Source: Saxidomus purpurata
Lineage: Eukaryota; Mollusca; Bivalvia; Venerida; Veneridae
Direction of reading: 5' to 3'
DNA: 64,000 nucleotides
NCBI GenBank assembly: GCA_022818135.1
Contig: JAFMSR010000017.1
Coordinates: 38,982,392 to 39,046,391 of the forward strand
Positions 35,137 through 48,570 of the stretch are shown piece after piece (within the stretch, counting starts at the first letter, position 1; every line of letters begins with the position of its first letter). The notes beneath the pieces were generated by a model. That model saw only the letters and a program-made list of their open reading frames with translations, was not told the DNA's origin and did no database searches. A program made the translations under genes and the position numbers.

Positions 35137-37798
35137 TTGTGCTCATGACAGAAACTATTATTCATGAAGAAGCATAATAAATAATGTAACAATAAAACAA
35201 CTTTTGTCGAAACTGCGAAACATAATTCGAACAAAAAACAATGAAACGCTAACTTATTAGATATGCGCTAAAAACTAACAAGTTCAAACACAACTGAGTT
35301 GTCCATCGGCCCCTTCAAGAATTGCTTGCTCGAAACAGTAGGCAACAACTGTAACAGCAAAAGTAGAGAAATCACGATGTTAGAGTAAAAGAACATGGAG
35401 TTTATTTTAAAAACTAGGGACAACACATATGAGCTTAGATAGATACCAAAATCATAAGGTGTCTAAATGCAGGTATATATTACTTTGTAGTGTATTAGGG
35501 CGTAAACGAACTTATAATAATGAGGTGATCCAACTAAAAGAATGTTTTTACGCTTGATAACCACAAGACACCAACTTCAGCCAATCGTTCATATTCCAAT
35601 ATTTCTTAATTATTCTTTGCCCTGTTTTATAAATGCAGTATCCTGAATATTGAAACGGTATGTGTTATTGGCGGTGTTTAGAAAACTTATAGAGTGGTGG
35701 AACCTATGCTGGCGGTATCCCTATGCTGGTGGTATCTCCGAAAAACGGCTATTTACAGAAAAACAGATGAAGAAAAATTTTCAGGGTACATTCAGCATTG
35801 ACAGTCGATGAAATGCTTTCACAGCAAACGTAGTGATATCCGCGCGTGCAGCTCTGTGACGTTACAGCAGCCGATACAATTGTACTTGATCCATTTCGCT
35901 AGAAAATTTCTTAAATATAGACATCAAAATCACCCAGTTAAAGTTAGCATTTTTGATAAAACTTATTTCTTTTGTATAAAAATATATATTCTATGGAAAC
36001 TGTTATATCTTGTTAGTTAATATTTAGGCTCTAAAAACTGTTTCCCACCTGTTGGTTGTCAAATATCACATACCGCCAGCATTGGTTCCCTTCGAGGTGA
36101 AATTTCAAGTTTTGACATGTGTCGTGTCAATAGCTCCCAGAACGACATAGTCAAGTGATGAAGCACATCAACGTCTTGTTTCGATTTAGCAGGGATAACA
36201 TAACAAATCAAAATGGTTAGGATTTCCTGCTTTCTGAACTGCTGATATACATTCAAAATACCTCCAGCATAGGTTCCCCCACTCTAGGTCTGCCAGAAAA
36301 GTCGTAAAACTTGCCTTTGGCGGTATTGGAGTACCATTTTCTAATTGATATTACTTTAGATAATACGCGTCTTACTTGCCTACACGACCAAAGAGTACTA
36401 GAATATGTACAGTCCAACCTCTCTAAACAACACCTCCGACGAGCAAAAACCTCTCTTCAAAGACAAAAGCAGTTATATCTGAACAAATTAACCCCCCTAG
36501 AACAACAACCTCTCCGCAACAAACAAAAATTGATGTTCCCTTTGGTGTTGTTATACAGAGGTTATGATGTACAACAGACACTCCGTCATTACTAATATTG
36601 TAAGCGCTTTTAATTCACACAAATATGCTTACTTTAGGCTTTCTGTAGACACTGCAGCCTGTTAATAACACACTGTTGTGGTTCAAAATATCACATCCTT
36701 GTTTTAGCGTCTGAAACAATTTCGGAATTCTGCAACTATTTGCATGTCTTCGAAAGTATTTTGCAACTTTTTATATGTTTTTTATTGGTTGACCTATTCC
36801 ATAAGCTCAAAGAAGAAAAGGTCATAATAAGGAGTAAATGTTCTTCGGGTATACGAAACGAGACCGTTTTTTTAAACACTGCATTTCGTATTTATAATAT
36901 GTGTAGGTACTCTAGATTGACACCGTAAGGTCCAAAACACGAAATTCATCAGCATAAACTATAGTTTAATCTTAAATAACACTGTAATTTCTCAGACCTC
37001 TTGGTCCTTAGTTTAGATGGGATCAAATTCAGTTAGTATAGTCCAATTTAGACCATTAGGCTACGATCTTTTTTTTGGTCCTTGGTCGTTACCGTTGTTT
37101 CATAATAAGATCAAAGTATGTTTACTGTTCAGTGCTCGAAATCAGATTATAGCAGTTTAATATAAAGTAATAAACAATGGTTAGTGGACCATGTCTGGAC
37201 TTTAAGCGATATAGAGTATGACGGTAGTTATCGAGGATAACGTGTAAATCATGTTTCCTTCCACAACAGTTATCTGACTATAAATGCATTGAATATTGGT
37301 TCATAATTCACCGGTTATTTTATAAAACAAAAATTCTGCCTTTCGTGTTATCTCGCAAGCTGAAAAGAAAGATAACAGAGAAATGGCAGATACTTTTCCA
37401 TTGAGTAAAGTTGAATTATGATTTGCCGTTATTCAAGTGCCCGGTAATAACACAAGGCTACAGGTTCGGATAATATCTTAAATTTCCAGACATCCGCGAT
37501 GTGTCAGGGTTTTTTTCCTTTGTCAGAATGGTTGTTTTGCGCTTAATAGCTATGTAATTGTTTTAACAGCTTTTTATTATATCTTAATTTCTTAAAACAT
37601 AAGCAGCAATAGGAACATATAAGCGATAACAATTTCACGCTATCATATTCTTGTTCATGCGAAAGTAAAATTATATACTACAAATTTAAAACCAAACACA
37701 GTTTTAGGATATAGATTTAATAGAAGCAACACATACATACAACTTTCAGCTATCAATTATGCATACAGAAAATAGTCAGATTCCATTCGTACATTACT
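35137..37798. other. Intergenic, no gene supported
   Basis: The frames here (for example 36311-36595) show no domain or splice pattern. The stretch 36410-36560 reads CAGTCCAACCTCTCTAAAC and similar, like decayed DNA-transposon terminal sequence. I see nothing else to report. Confidence 0.4.
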
Positions 37799-37802
37799 TT
37801 GT

Positions 37803-38165
37803 CAGTTAATCAGAGAGAAAATAAAGTAAGATTCTATCCGAACATTACTCTATCAGTTAATCAGAGAGAACATAAAGTAAGATTCCATTCTTACATTACT
37901 CTATCAGTTAATCAGAGAGAAAATAAAATAAGATTCCATTCTTACATTACTCAATCAGTTAATCAGAGAGAAAATAAAGTAAGATTCCATTCTTACATTA
38001 CCCTATCAGTTAATCAGAGAGAAAATAAAGTAAGATTCCATTCATACATTACTATATCAGTTAATCAGAGAGAAAATAAAGTAAGATCTCATTCGTACAT
38101 TACTCTATCAGTTAATAAAGATAAAACAAAGTAAGATTCCATCCGAACATTACGATATCAGTTAA
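37803..38165. repeat. 51-bp minisatellite, about 7 copies
   Basis: Each unit begins CAGTTAATCAGAGAGAAAAT; starts are at 37803, 37854, 37905, 37956, 38007, 38058 and 38109. The period is divisible by three, so a spurious 111-codon frame stays open. Confidence 0.92.
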
Positions 38166-38266
38166 TTAGACAGACACTTAAATCAGAGGTTACACACAAC
38201 CGGCTATTGAGCAAAAGTCAAATCATAATAGTTTATCGTGCCGTTTTAAACCATTCGAAGTGTCTT

Positions 38267-41200
38267 TTAGTTGCATCTACCGTCACGCCACCTTTCGTCC
38301 ACATTGTTACAGGCAAACTCAGGTTTTCCCATGCTTGAGTTAACCACATTGTGAATTTTACACACCCACTGGGAGAGACTACTTCCAGAAGAAGTGTCTG
38401 GTTCGTTATTCGCTCCACTGAAATAGTCCATTAGAAATAAAATTAATTGAAAAAAAATAATTTAAAAAAGTTGTTGCAGAAAAATCGTTCTGTACAGAGC
38501 ATTTCAAACTTGGACACATTTTTTATCAACTTTTCTTAACAATAATATACTATTCTTTACCTGAAATCTCTTTTAATATCAATATATAGACTAGTATTTC
38601 AAAAGAAGGTAATGGAAAAAAAGAAATGTATTTATTTGGCATGAAATTTAATCATTGACACAGGTCTGAGCCAATAAATGTAAAATTTGCAGCTTCCATT
38701 TGTTGTATGTTTTTGAAACTGCACTTACGCGAGGTAATGATTGATCGGATACGGATAATATGCATTGACCAGTTTCAGCAGTTGTCCCACTTCGATCTGC
38801 TGTTCCTCGGTTGGGTTCTCGGGGTACAGGGCGGCGACTGTGTGCATAAACACCCAGGTGGCACGTCCAATCTCGTCCATACTTGGTGGGCACATTTTGT
38901 ACTGGAGCCACTCTGATCCGAACTTATAATTTTAAACAAGATAGTAATATTAATATAGAAATAATCTGCTATTGAAATTGGAATAAACGCTCCTCGAGCC
39001 GAAGCAGTGCACCATTTACAGATCAACCACGTTAAGAGACCCGAGCCTGATCCATTTTCCTGGATTGTGTAACTGAAATATCGGTACATGAAAAAGAACG
39101 TGCTTAGCACGTTTCATATAGAAAGTAGTTGAATTTTAATGTTCATCCGAATAAAGTTCCAACAAAACGTCCTTTACCACATAATGACTGTGCTCCCTCA
39201 GTGGTAACATGTCATAAGTGTTTGCTGTTTAACATTCAATCAACATGGAAATTGGCTTCTCTTCTCTCATACCCTCAAGGCAATGGATACCATCAGGAAT
39301 GGGGTGTCGAGAGTGATTAATATAAGTTGGATAACTTGTTTCACAATCGATTTAAAATAAACAAGTATAAACTAACATAAAAATTTCAAAAGTGTGTTCT
39401 ACTTACATGAGCGCCATAAGGGTGACCACTTTAGTACCCGTCAGTTTGTGGTACATTGTCATTAAGTGCTTTATCCTTGCCATTCAATCAACATGAACAT
39501 TTCGAGAGTGTTTTCTACGTACATAAGCGTCATAAGAGTGACCCATTTGTCCGTATTCGTTTGTGGTAATAGTCATTAATGTTTTCTGCTTAACATTCAA
39601 TCAACATAGAAACTCAAGTTTGTTCTACTTACATGAGCGCCAATTTGGTGATCACTTTGGAACCGGTGCTGACGACCGTACCAATCACTGGTTTGTCCAT
39701 TATTCAGATGAAACTCATTGTATGACAGCGCAAAAGCAAAACTCAGACAAATGACAGCAAGAGTGACTAAATGATGAAAAAGGAACAATATTTACTAATC
39801 TTTGATAAGAAATATATACTATTGTATGTGCAAAATTACTAGTGATTGTTAACATCATAACTTAAAATATATTTATAATTTGAAAAAATATATAGTAAAA
39901 GTCCCTAGAGCTGGATGCAAATAGTTCATAACATATGTGGTAAAAATATGCTTGTATGACTGAGCGTGACTTTTGAAAGTTTTTTTCCACGCATCTTCGG
40001 AATAAGCCATCCCACTTCCACAGATCTGCTTAATTATATTAAAGCTGCTCGCTCTCAGTTTTTGGTAAAAAATAAAAGTTCTTCAAACTGTATGTAAATA
40101 TTGTATTTTAGAACATATAGTCATATAAAAAGGCTGCAGTATAAATTCCTGTCACGTATATCTCTAAATAATTCGCTACCAAAATTCAAAAGCGTTGCAA
40201 ACGCTTTTTGCAATTCCAGTATAAACATATAGTGTAGCGGTGCCGTGTAATCGACATTTTCAATCGATTTCTGCAAATTCCTACCTAGATTTTTGCTCAT
40301 ATTTTGATTCTAGCCTTTAATTTTATATTTATGTATAAATATGTCAATTTAAAAAAAAATCAACGGTAACTGAGAGCGAGCAGCTTTAAAGCGTAAAGTA
40401 AAATGCAAATAAAAACTTAAAAAATAGTAAGTATGACATGCGCTACTTTCTTGAGGCACCAATAAATGGTCAATAACTAAAAATATACAAACATGAATAT
40501 TATCATTCCATACGATTCCACAATAATTACTGTTCTTTGCCACTAAATTGGGACAGTTATTCATTTAATTTGTTTTAATTGTACTTCTTTATTTCTGAAA
40601 CTAAACTTTTGTTTACCTCCATATTAAACAAGATATACATATTTTCTCCGGAAAGTGCGGGCTGTAAAACTCATTCAACTACAAAGTTCACTGGCTGTAA
40701 TGTAATGTAGTTTTATAATGTAATCAATATTAACGTACATTCCTGACTTGTGTGTCTCTGGGATAGGGATATTCGAAGCAACTCCTGTCACGAGACAAAT
40801 GTGTTTGTTTTCAAATGTTTAATTGAAAGCGTAAAGTACCTTTCGTTCAGGTTAAAAGTGACTATGTTTTCCAATAGAAGTTTCAAAGTAATAGGGTCAC
40901 ACAAATTTCAAATTTTAGACACTAAATTATTTATAGGAAGTCAATTAACATTAAAGAACTCTGACTTATATTTTGACTACTGTTTTAAAACAAACACTTA
41001 AATAACAATAAAACTCTCTGTAATTTTACAGAAAACATCTGTGGAAGAGTATGCATATAACAATTTATGTGACGTCGGTAAATTGAAAACTGTGTTATGT
41101 CATACCTTAAAACCCAAACCGCGAAATTAATAACATTACGGTATCAAATATTGTCGATGCCACAATAAATGGTCTTTTCAGAACCAAATTGATGCCTTAT

Positions 41201-41471
41201 ATTTAAGGCAACCTATATTGCAAAATATAAATAATATCAATGTACCATTTCAATTATTTTTTGTCAGTGTATAACACAAAAAAATTTGAACAATGGAATT
41301 TTCGTGATGAAGCATGTTTTACAATTTAAATTAGACACACAAAAACACTGAAGCTAAAATAACTTTGAAATAACAGAAACACAGAAATCAAGCAAAATAA
41401 AAAGCACACTAATCAAAAACATCTTAAAATCTTAACAAAATATAAATCGTACCTGCGTTTTTCATCGACAT
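38267..41471 (-). CDS. Secreted ERV1/ALR-like protein lacking CxxC, four exons
   Basis: Minus-strand exons: 41471-41453, 39766-39633, 38922-38729, 38417-38267. All junctions are GT/AG and in phase (1,0,2), giving 165 residues. Residues 1-20 form a signal peptide ([13 protein letters not shown] core). The ERV1/ALR signature follows: [13 protein letters not shown] (62-74), [15 protein letters not shown], then QWVCKIHN (132-139), [10 protein letters not shown] and [10 protein letters not shown] at the C-terminus. In active FAD-linked sulfhydryl oxidases a CxxC follows 'YP' in this helix. Here that position reads YPYPIN (107-112), with Tyr109 and Asn112 where the cysteines should be. The FAD-contact residues (R-A-T-W, H-T, H-N-x-V-N) are kept. 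I infer a secreted, catalytically dead or repurposed relative. The family call is strong; function is unknown. Confidence 0.8.
39195..39632 (-). repeat. Tandem partial copies of ERV-like exon 2
   Basis: Two further copies of the 3' end of exon 2 plus its donor and downstream intron are seen at about 39390-39440 and 39505-39560, period about 115 bp. All carry a GGCGCTCATGTAAGT-like exon/donor junction or a variant (GACGCTTATGTACGT). The common flank ACATTCAATCAACAT repeats as well. They lie between exon 2 and exon 3 and lack the 5' part of the exon. Confidence 0.55.
40039..40389. mobile_element. MITE (copy 8)
   Basis: Complete copy with TTAAAGCTGCTCGCTCTCAG and CTGAGAGCGAGCAGCTTTAA ends, in intron 1 of the ERV1-like gene. 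Confidence 0.85.
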
Positions 41472-43700
41472 CTTCAAGTATTGCTCAGAATAACATTCAT
41501 GGATCTTTTCCTCCACAATTTATAAAGCAATAAGAAGAGTGTATTGCGTTCGTAGTCCCGTCATTCTAAAATGTCAACATTATAATTGAAAAGTAATTCA
41601 CGCAACGTTTATATTAACATTATCGGTTTAATGTTTACATAAAGGTATTTTGGAACGCTTCACATACTTGGAAACAAACGTTGGTAAAACTGAAAAATGT
41701 CGACGAATGTACATGTAACTTTTCTTGACAATGATATTTTATCGACATATTATGCATGAAAGTGCAGTGACTAATGTAATGAAATGCCAGTATTATAATT
41801 ATAAACATTGTGGTGGGCTTTAATATAAAGAGCGTCATGCAATGAGCTAAATAAAAAAGACTGTGCACATGGCATGCGAATGAACATATCATTTTCGTCT
41901 ATGTCTTTTCACTATTTCTAATATATTTCTTTACGTTGTATAGTAGGGGCTATATAGGAATCACGCATTCAGCGACATGAATAAATGATATATTATGTTC
42001 AGACACAATGGCTTTGCATGTATAGATATTTGCATATATTTGCAAATACAAAAAAGTAACAACTGTATAAAATGTTAATATATAACTTTTCATTGTAGCG
42101 GTGCATGCACAAACATGTATTGTATGATATAGAAACTATGACAATGAACATGTTAGGTAGGCTTTAACAGAGTGGTACAAGTAATACTTGACTTTGTGTC
42201 AGATCGGAGGGGCGGACGATGTTACTGTTGTTTACACCATTCTTTTTGTAAGAAGTAAAAACAGCAGTGTGTCTACATCATCTGTTATTATTTTCTACAT
42301 CAAATCTATCAATATTCATAACAAAAATAGTTCCGAAGCTACCTCAGCAATATAATAGTAACTCTCACTTTGTTTGACAGCTTCACATCCAAATGTTTGT
42401 AAATGCCAACCACAAGCTCTAGACGACGATATTTAAAGACATGACGAACCACAAGCCCTTGAAGTTATTTAAAGAAATGAGTAACGACCATTACTTGATT
42501 AAATCAACTAGTTTAAATTGAAATGAAAACAATAGCCAACCAAGTTGCATGATGTAGCCATTGTCAATAAGTAGTGTGCCACACTTTTCTTTGAACTTTA
42601 TAGTTCGTTTCTTACAATATATACGAAGGCTCTATCTATTTAATTGTGTTAGCCACAAGGCTTCAACTTCAGGCATTGCTGAGGACAATGCCCCCGCCCC
42701 ATTCTGACATTCACAAAGGGAAGCGTCTCACAAGGGTGTCTGCTTAAGATAAAATTTACCATGTGTAAAAATGGTTCGTCCACATAAGAAACATTTAAAG
42801 ATTTAATAAGAATCATTGTTTGGCCAATGTTGCATCCAGACCCTGTTTATTTATGTTTGATGGCAATACCACGCATATCACGACTGATGTTGCTGAAATG
42901 ACATGTGAGGAAAATATGCAAATGTTTGTCATACCATCCAATTCTATGTAGCTCTTTTCTCTACATGTCCAAATCTATTACATACAGGTTACACGCAGTG
43001 ATTTGTCACCATTAATATCTACTTCCTATAAATCAGCAATGGCTGCATTCCGCAACACAGGCAGTGCTTAATTCAATCTTGAAGTCGTTACTTATAATGT
43101 TGTAGACAATATTGTTGAATATGAAACAAAACTTAATCGAGAAATGAAAGCAGTAATGTCAGTTATATCAAACTATTGTTAAGGGACATTGACTCCAAAG
43201 TAGGAAAACAACTTGAATAGATTCTAGCAAGTAAACTCACACAAGACATTGTACAAAGTCATGGAGCTACTGTAACTGAATTAGTTGAAAATGTAAAAGA
43301 ATGAAAACTCACAAATGAATGTGAAAACTTCAAGCAAAACCTGACCGTTTGTATTCATGACAAACTTGTTGTGACGCAAGAACAAAACTGAAGAATGAAA
43401 TAAAATATTCTGTACACAAATTTATAGTCAGCGCAGAAACCATATGTGAGTTTCTATATGTGCGCAGTTTGTTCAGTCAGCTTTCACTAAAAGGGATCAA
43501 CTATGAATGAATCCTTTACTGGTCAAATTGTACATGTACAGGTGCATCTAAAATACTGCTGTTTATAGTAATGAATCATTCGAATGAATAGAAATGAAGT
43601 TGGGAGGAAATAGATTTTTTGTTGTTTTTCTGACTCTTTTCACCGAAATTGAAATAATTCTTCAACTTTAAATTAGTTGTTTACACGTCTGACACGTTTT
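41472..43700. other. Intergenic, no gene supported
   Basis: AT-rich. Around 42840-43400 there are short phrases that look like eroded coding sequence with several stops. I cannot name a family. Otherwise nothing is seen. Confidence 0.4.
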
Positions 43701-43732
43701 TAATTATTTGTATTACGATGGCATTAAGACTC

Positions 43733-44037
<305 letters not shown>

Positions 44038-44125
44038 GGTTTTTTTTTTTTTATAAATTGTTTTTTTTATAAAAATTTTTTTTACATGCAACCGTAATGA
44101 CAAACAAATTTGGGTTTAATTAAAG

Positions 44126-45012
44126 GGGCACTCCCTACATTTAGCAGATTATATTCTCGAAACATAGATTTAAAAAATAATAAATGCTTCCCTGTATTTT
44201 AACGTTGAATAAAATATAGTCAGGAATTTGGCTGAGTAGTAATTAAATCACGAGTGCGTAGCACGAGTGATTTAATATTTCGCATCCAAATGACTGACTG
44301 TATTTTATTCAACGATAAAATATTGGGAACAATTTATTATTTCGATTCTAACACGTTCTTTTCTTTGAAAACAACCCCGAAATTTATTTAACGCGCAGTA
44401 GTACATCATTGTAACGTTAAAACGCGAGATACGATTGGACGCGCTTGTTTACATACGTCACGTCGTTACGTCATTTACGGCACGTGGTCCTTGGAAAAAC
44501 GTGCTTTACCGTAAAATAAAATACAGACTTATCTCTATATGTTTATATGGGAAAAGCAGCCGCTTGTGTTAGAATATGTGTTAAATGAACGTAAAATGAT
44601 AAATAAATACAATTTACTTATATAACATTTATTATGCCGTTAAAGTTCCTTATTAAAACGCGTTATGCCACTTCGTCTTTTCTTCCCGCGCCCCGCCGAG
44701 CGAGTTTTTACTTGCAACCATTTCTTTTATTTCTAAACAGTTCTACAAAGAAGAACCTATGGTGAAAAGATGCCTCATTTTACCACAATCTGTAATAAAG
44801 CGCATCCATACATTAATTGTACAACAACAACTCTATATAGATTATCAAATGGTTTACAGTACTTCAGTATATTTTAAACAGCTGATTTCATCAATAATGA
44901 CTGGAATGCATAGCTGAAACCTTTACGTTAAGTTATAATTCTTCCAAAGATTTTATCACTTATGTTTTGGGGCTATTTATTTTGACATCAGTTATAGGGT
45001 ATGTCCTTTTAA
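44126..45012 (-). repeat. Family B repeat (copy 3) with nested inverted repeats
   Basis: Inverted copy of the 27475-27825 family. It starts GGGGCACTCCCTACATTTAG and ends ATCAGTTATAGGGTATGTCC. It is split by extra DNA containing a palindrome at 44203-44322, whose arms TTGAATAAAATATAGTCAG and ATTAAATCAC lie around GTGCGTAGCAC. Confidence 0.6.
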
Positions 45013-45602
45013 CGGATGGAGCAAAACATAACACGTGTTACATCCTCTTAAAAACAAGTGCATGTTTACCTGTTAATATAATCTGAGACCCTGGGGTAAC
45101 TTTTCTACAACAGTTTTAGCAATGGCTGCATACTGGGAAATGTCATCACTCAAACATATTAAACTTATATGGGGCAACATCCATAATTAGCATAACGAAT
45201 ATAAATAGTAAATTATCTTCCTTGCGTCAGGTCTAACTTTGAAATTGTAATCAGAGGTGCAAGGGTCAGAGTGGATCCCCCCCTTGCTAAACACGGGGAA
45301 GAGTGCATCTAAATTCTAAACCAGAGATCGTCATCACGTCAATGAAATCAAAATATAAAGATATTTACGGCATTTGACAAAAGTGCAAACTGTAGTAGAG
45401 TTGTATAACTGAATTATACAATACAAACATTTAATACAATACGTGATATTTAGAAATTTTATTCATCATGCAGAACTGTTTAGAAATAAAAGAAATGGTT
45501 AGAAGTAAAAACACGCTCGGCGGGGCGCGGGAAGAAAAGACGAAGTGGCATAACGCGTTTTAATAAGGAACTTTAACGGCATAATAAATGTTATATAAGC
45601 AA
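44629..45602. repeat. Inverted repeat pair, arms about 125 bp
   Basis: The arm 44629-44755 (TTATTATGCCGTTAAAGTTCC, then GCGTTATGCCACTTCGTC) recurs inverted at 45475-45602 (GACGAAGTGGCATAACGC, then CTTTAACGGCATAATAAATG). Arms are nearly identical over 100 bases and about 720 bases apart, so this could be a fold-back element or the ends of a longer insert. Confidence 0.65.
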
Positions 45603-46558
45603 TATTTATGTAAACCAGGTTTACAATTAAATACTTGATGCATTTACAACATCACAATATTATCACAAACCTATACAATTATCATACTTTTGTACGCAAA
45701 TACGTTATGGCCAACTATACAAAAGTCATTAGAAAAATATACTGTTGTCTGACAATCCTACTTCTACAATATTTCTACTTCCTGTTATAGCGGATACGTT
45801 TCGAACGGACGAAGATATCATTGACCGGAATATAGTACTAGAGTATGTTGCAAGTGACAATGGCTCGGTGAAAGTGCTTTGTACGTACTAATAATCATAA
45901 CTAAACAAGTACATTGTAAATACATTATTATACTAATTATACAAAAATATATACACTTGAAAATGTAAAGACGCGCATAATTTTCATCCAACTGTTACAT
46001 AAATAAGTTAAAGAGTCATAAGAAAGTGTTCCTAGTTATACGTTACATTATTTATAATGAAATCTAAAAGTTAAGCATTATGTAGAGAAGATGGGATCAT
46101 AACTACACAACTGGAAGAAAGAAGACTTGCATGACATTGTAAAATGTTTGAATCTATGTAAGTAGTTCATTTTATTATTTAAACGTAAAAAGGACAACTG
46201 AACCTGTGTTCACTCGCTTTCAAGACGTTAGAGTTCAAACCGATTACTACATTTTTTAAGACTTAGCCACACTGGGGTAGGGTATATACATTAAACATTT
46301 ACCTGAGATGCACCGGAATGTGTACTTGTTCGAAACAACTATTTAGTATCAGTTAAAAGGGGCACCCCCTACATCTAGAAGATTATATTCTCCAAACAGA
46401 AATTATAATAAATTCAATGAATATAAAATGATAAATAAATACTATTTAAAAAAAACTTATATCGAAAAATGCTTCATGTTTCCACACATAATCAACAAAG
46501 AAGCATTTAATGATAAATCGCTATCCATCAATTACATAACAACAACTTTACATATTAT

Positions 46559-47190
46559 AAGAATCTTTCACTGGTTGCACGTGCAGATGGGAATATCTGG
46601 CTCGAGGGTAACTGTTTTCGGCGGTAACGAGGCTCTGCCGACTTACCGCCAAAACAGTTACCCGAGTGCCGGGTATTCTCATCTGCACGTGCAGCCAGTG
46701 GCAGATTCTTTTCCTTACATACCATATTCTACTAATAATAGTGGAAATAAAATAAAACTAATGACTTTGCTTGAGCGCTATTTTCTTGTAGTAATGTATG
46801 AATTTATATATTCATTCATAAAAGTAGTTCGTTCTGACGTCATTAAGTCATCTTATACCAGGGGGTGTAAGATTATAAGAATCTTTCACTGGTTGCACGT
46901 GCAGCTGGGATTATCTGGCTCGAGGTTAACTGTTTTGGTGGTAACGAGGCTCTGCCGAGTTACCGCCAAAACAGTTACCCGAGAGCCAGATATTCTCATC
47001 TGCACGTGCAGCCAGTGATAGATTCTTTTTCTTGCATACCATTTTCTACTAATAGTAGCAAAAATAAAAATAAAACTAATGACTTATATGTAAGCGCTAT
47101 TTTCTTATTATTCTTGAATTTACAAATTCATTCATAAAAGTAGTTCATTCTGACGTCACTAAGACAGTCATCTTGCACCAGGGGGTGTAA
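46559..47190. repeat. Two tandem fold-back hairpins (about 316-bp unit)
   Basis: Unit 1 is 46559-46876 and unit 2 is 46877-47190. Each begins with a ~153-bp hairpin whose arms (AATCTTTCACTGGTTGCACG, CTCGAGG.TAACTGTTTT) pair with the inverse sequence. The centre is GTAACGAGGCTCTGCCGA. A ~160-bp tail containing CTGACGTCA and CCAGGGGGTGTAAGAT follows. A 196-codon open frame across it is fortuitous. Confidence 0.8.
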
Positions 47191-47192
47191 GA

Positions 47193-47302
47193 TGAGATTT
47201 TCCAGCACTGGTAACAACTGCAGATATCCTTATCTGGTATGCAAGAAGAGATTTTCCAGCACTGGTAAAAACTGCAGATATTCCGATCTGGTATGCAAGA
47301 AT
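47193..47302. repeat. Two direct repeats of about 55 bp
   Basis: AGATTTTCCAGCACTGGTAA plus AACTGCAGATAT and ATCTGGTATGCAAGAA appear twice in a row, directly after the fold-back pair. Confidence 0.7.
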
Positions 47303-47394
47303 ATGAATGTATTGAATGGTCTACGGTACTGCAACATGTTTTAAAACGAATGTTTTATAAATAATGACTGGAATGTATCGCTTAAATTTATTTC

Positions 47395-47662
47395 TAAGTA
47401 TCTATTTCAAATGTACAGATATAATTTACAGAAATTTATACTCGAACATTTTTATATGACTATATGCTCTAAAATACGTTTTTTCATACAATTTGAAGAA
47501 CTTTATTTTATTATCAAAATCTGAGAGCGAGCAGCTTTAAAGTATAATTTCCTGTCAATTCAGTAGTTTTCAAGTTATATCCAAACATAGAAAATATTAC
47601 GGACCGACCGACCACCGGGTGACTCCTATATACCCCCTAAACTTTGTTTCGGGGGTATAACT
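47395..47662. mobile_element. MITE right half (copy 9) and Pearl-like end fragment
   Basis: A MITE right end (CTGAGAGCGAGCAGCTTTAA, finishing at 47540) is followed by a fragment of the 3436-5508 element end: GACCGACCGACC, GGGTGACTCCTATATACCCC and GGGGGTATAAC (47603-47660). Confidence 0.6.
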
Positions 47663-48570
47663 CTCTGAAATTAATATATTTTAGAACGAATTATCAAAGA
47701 GAAAGGTTCAAAAATAAATTCCTAAAAACTATTTATGTACTTTTGAAATTATATGACGTTGGAGGGGCATTTCTTCATAAAAGAATGGTGTTTCTGACAG
47801 AAGTGATAACAAATTATGAATATTATTATCATTATACATTATTTGTATGAATTTCAGACATAGCCTTTTCTTTTAATTGATACATTTTATAAAGACAATA
47901 CAATTTTAAATAGCATAGTTTCAGTTTTGTATAATTTATAAATTGTCTGATTTGATTTATCGTAATATAGTGAGTGTACTGTGTTGGGGAAGCTGTGGAA
48001 GCATCAAGAATAACACTCTATTAAGAAATTCCAGCGATGTAACCTTTCCGATAAGGCCAGAAGTACTATCTGTTTAACGTGTATATACCCTGAAATTTGA
48101 ATTTGTTTTTAGATAACCCAAAATGTGTTAACACTCCATCGCTTTATAACAGTTGCTAAAAGCCTAAATCGTTGGTTGATAAAGCATAGAAGGCACTACA
48201 TTCCAATCTCAATTATCAAACTTGACAGTCATGTAGAAGTGGATACACATGATCTACCTACTTGAAAAGTCAACTTTCACAGTAAAGCGGAAGAAATTAG
48301 CTAATTCTACATAATCTTAATTTCCCTATTTAAAAGTCAACGTCGCAATGATTTCTGAAGTTTTTTGCCAAATCCTAGTATTATTTGAAATACCTTTCCT
48401 TGTTTCTTTCTCTTTTTCTCAATCATATCACTGTATTCAGACTTTGCATCAGAATGCAGGATGTCAGGTGGGTGCCTTTGCAATGTAAGATCAGTCTGAT
48501 TAATTCTGATTAATACATCGTTTGAATGGGACCCACTTTAACACATTAAGTATGCAGTGTAACACCGGAT
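47663..48570. other. Intergenic, nothing recognised
   Basis: AT-rich with no supported gene, RNA or repeat. Confidence 0.4.

Larger units (their letters stand above)
46350..47395 (-). repeat. Family B repeat (copy 4), interrupted
   Basis: Starts GGGGCACCCCCTACATCTAG and resumes at 47305 with GAATGGTCTACGGTACTGCA. The fold-back duplication 46559-47190 is inserted between the halves. Confidence 0.6.

Noticed and set aside
36311..36595. 94-codon frame
   Set aside because: No domain, and it overlaps sequence that looks like decayed transposon terminal DNA.
37799..38134. 111-codon frame with repeated SVNQREN units
   Set aside because: A 51-bp minisatellite with a period divisible by three; no signal peptide or domain.
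46428..47018. 196-codon frame
   Set aside because: It runs through two fold-back hairpins and family B repeat DNA; no protein character.
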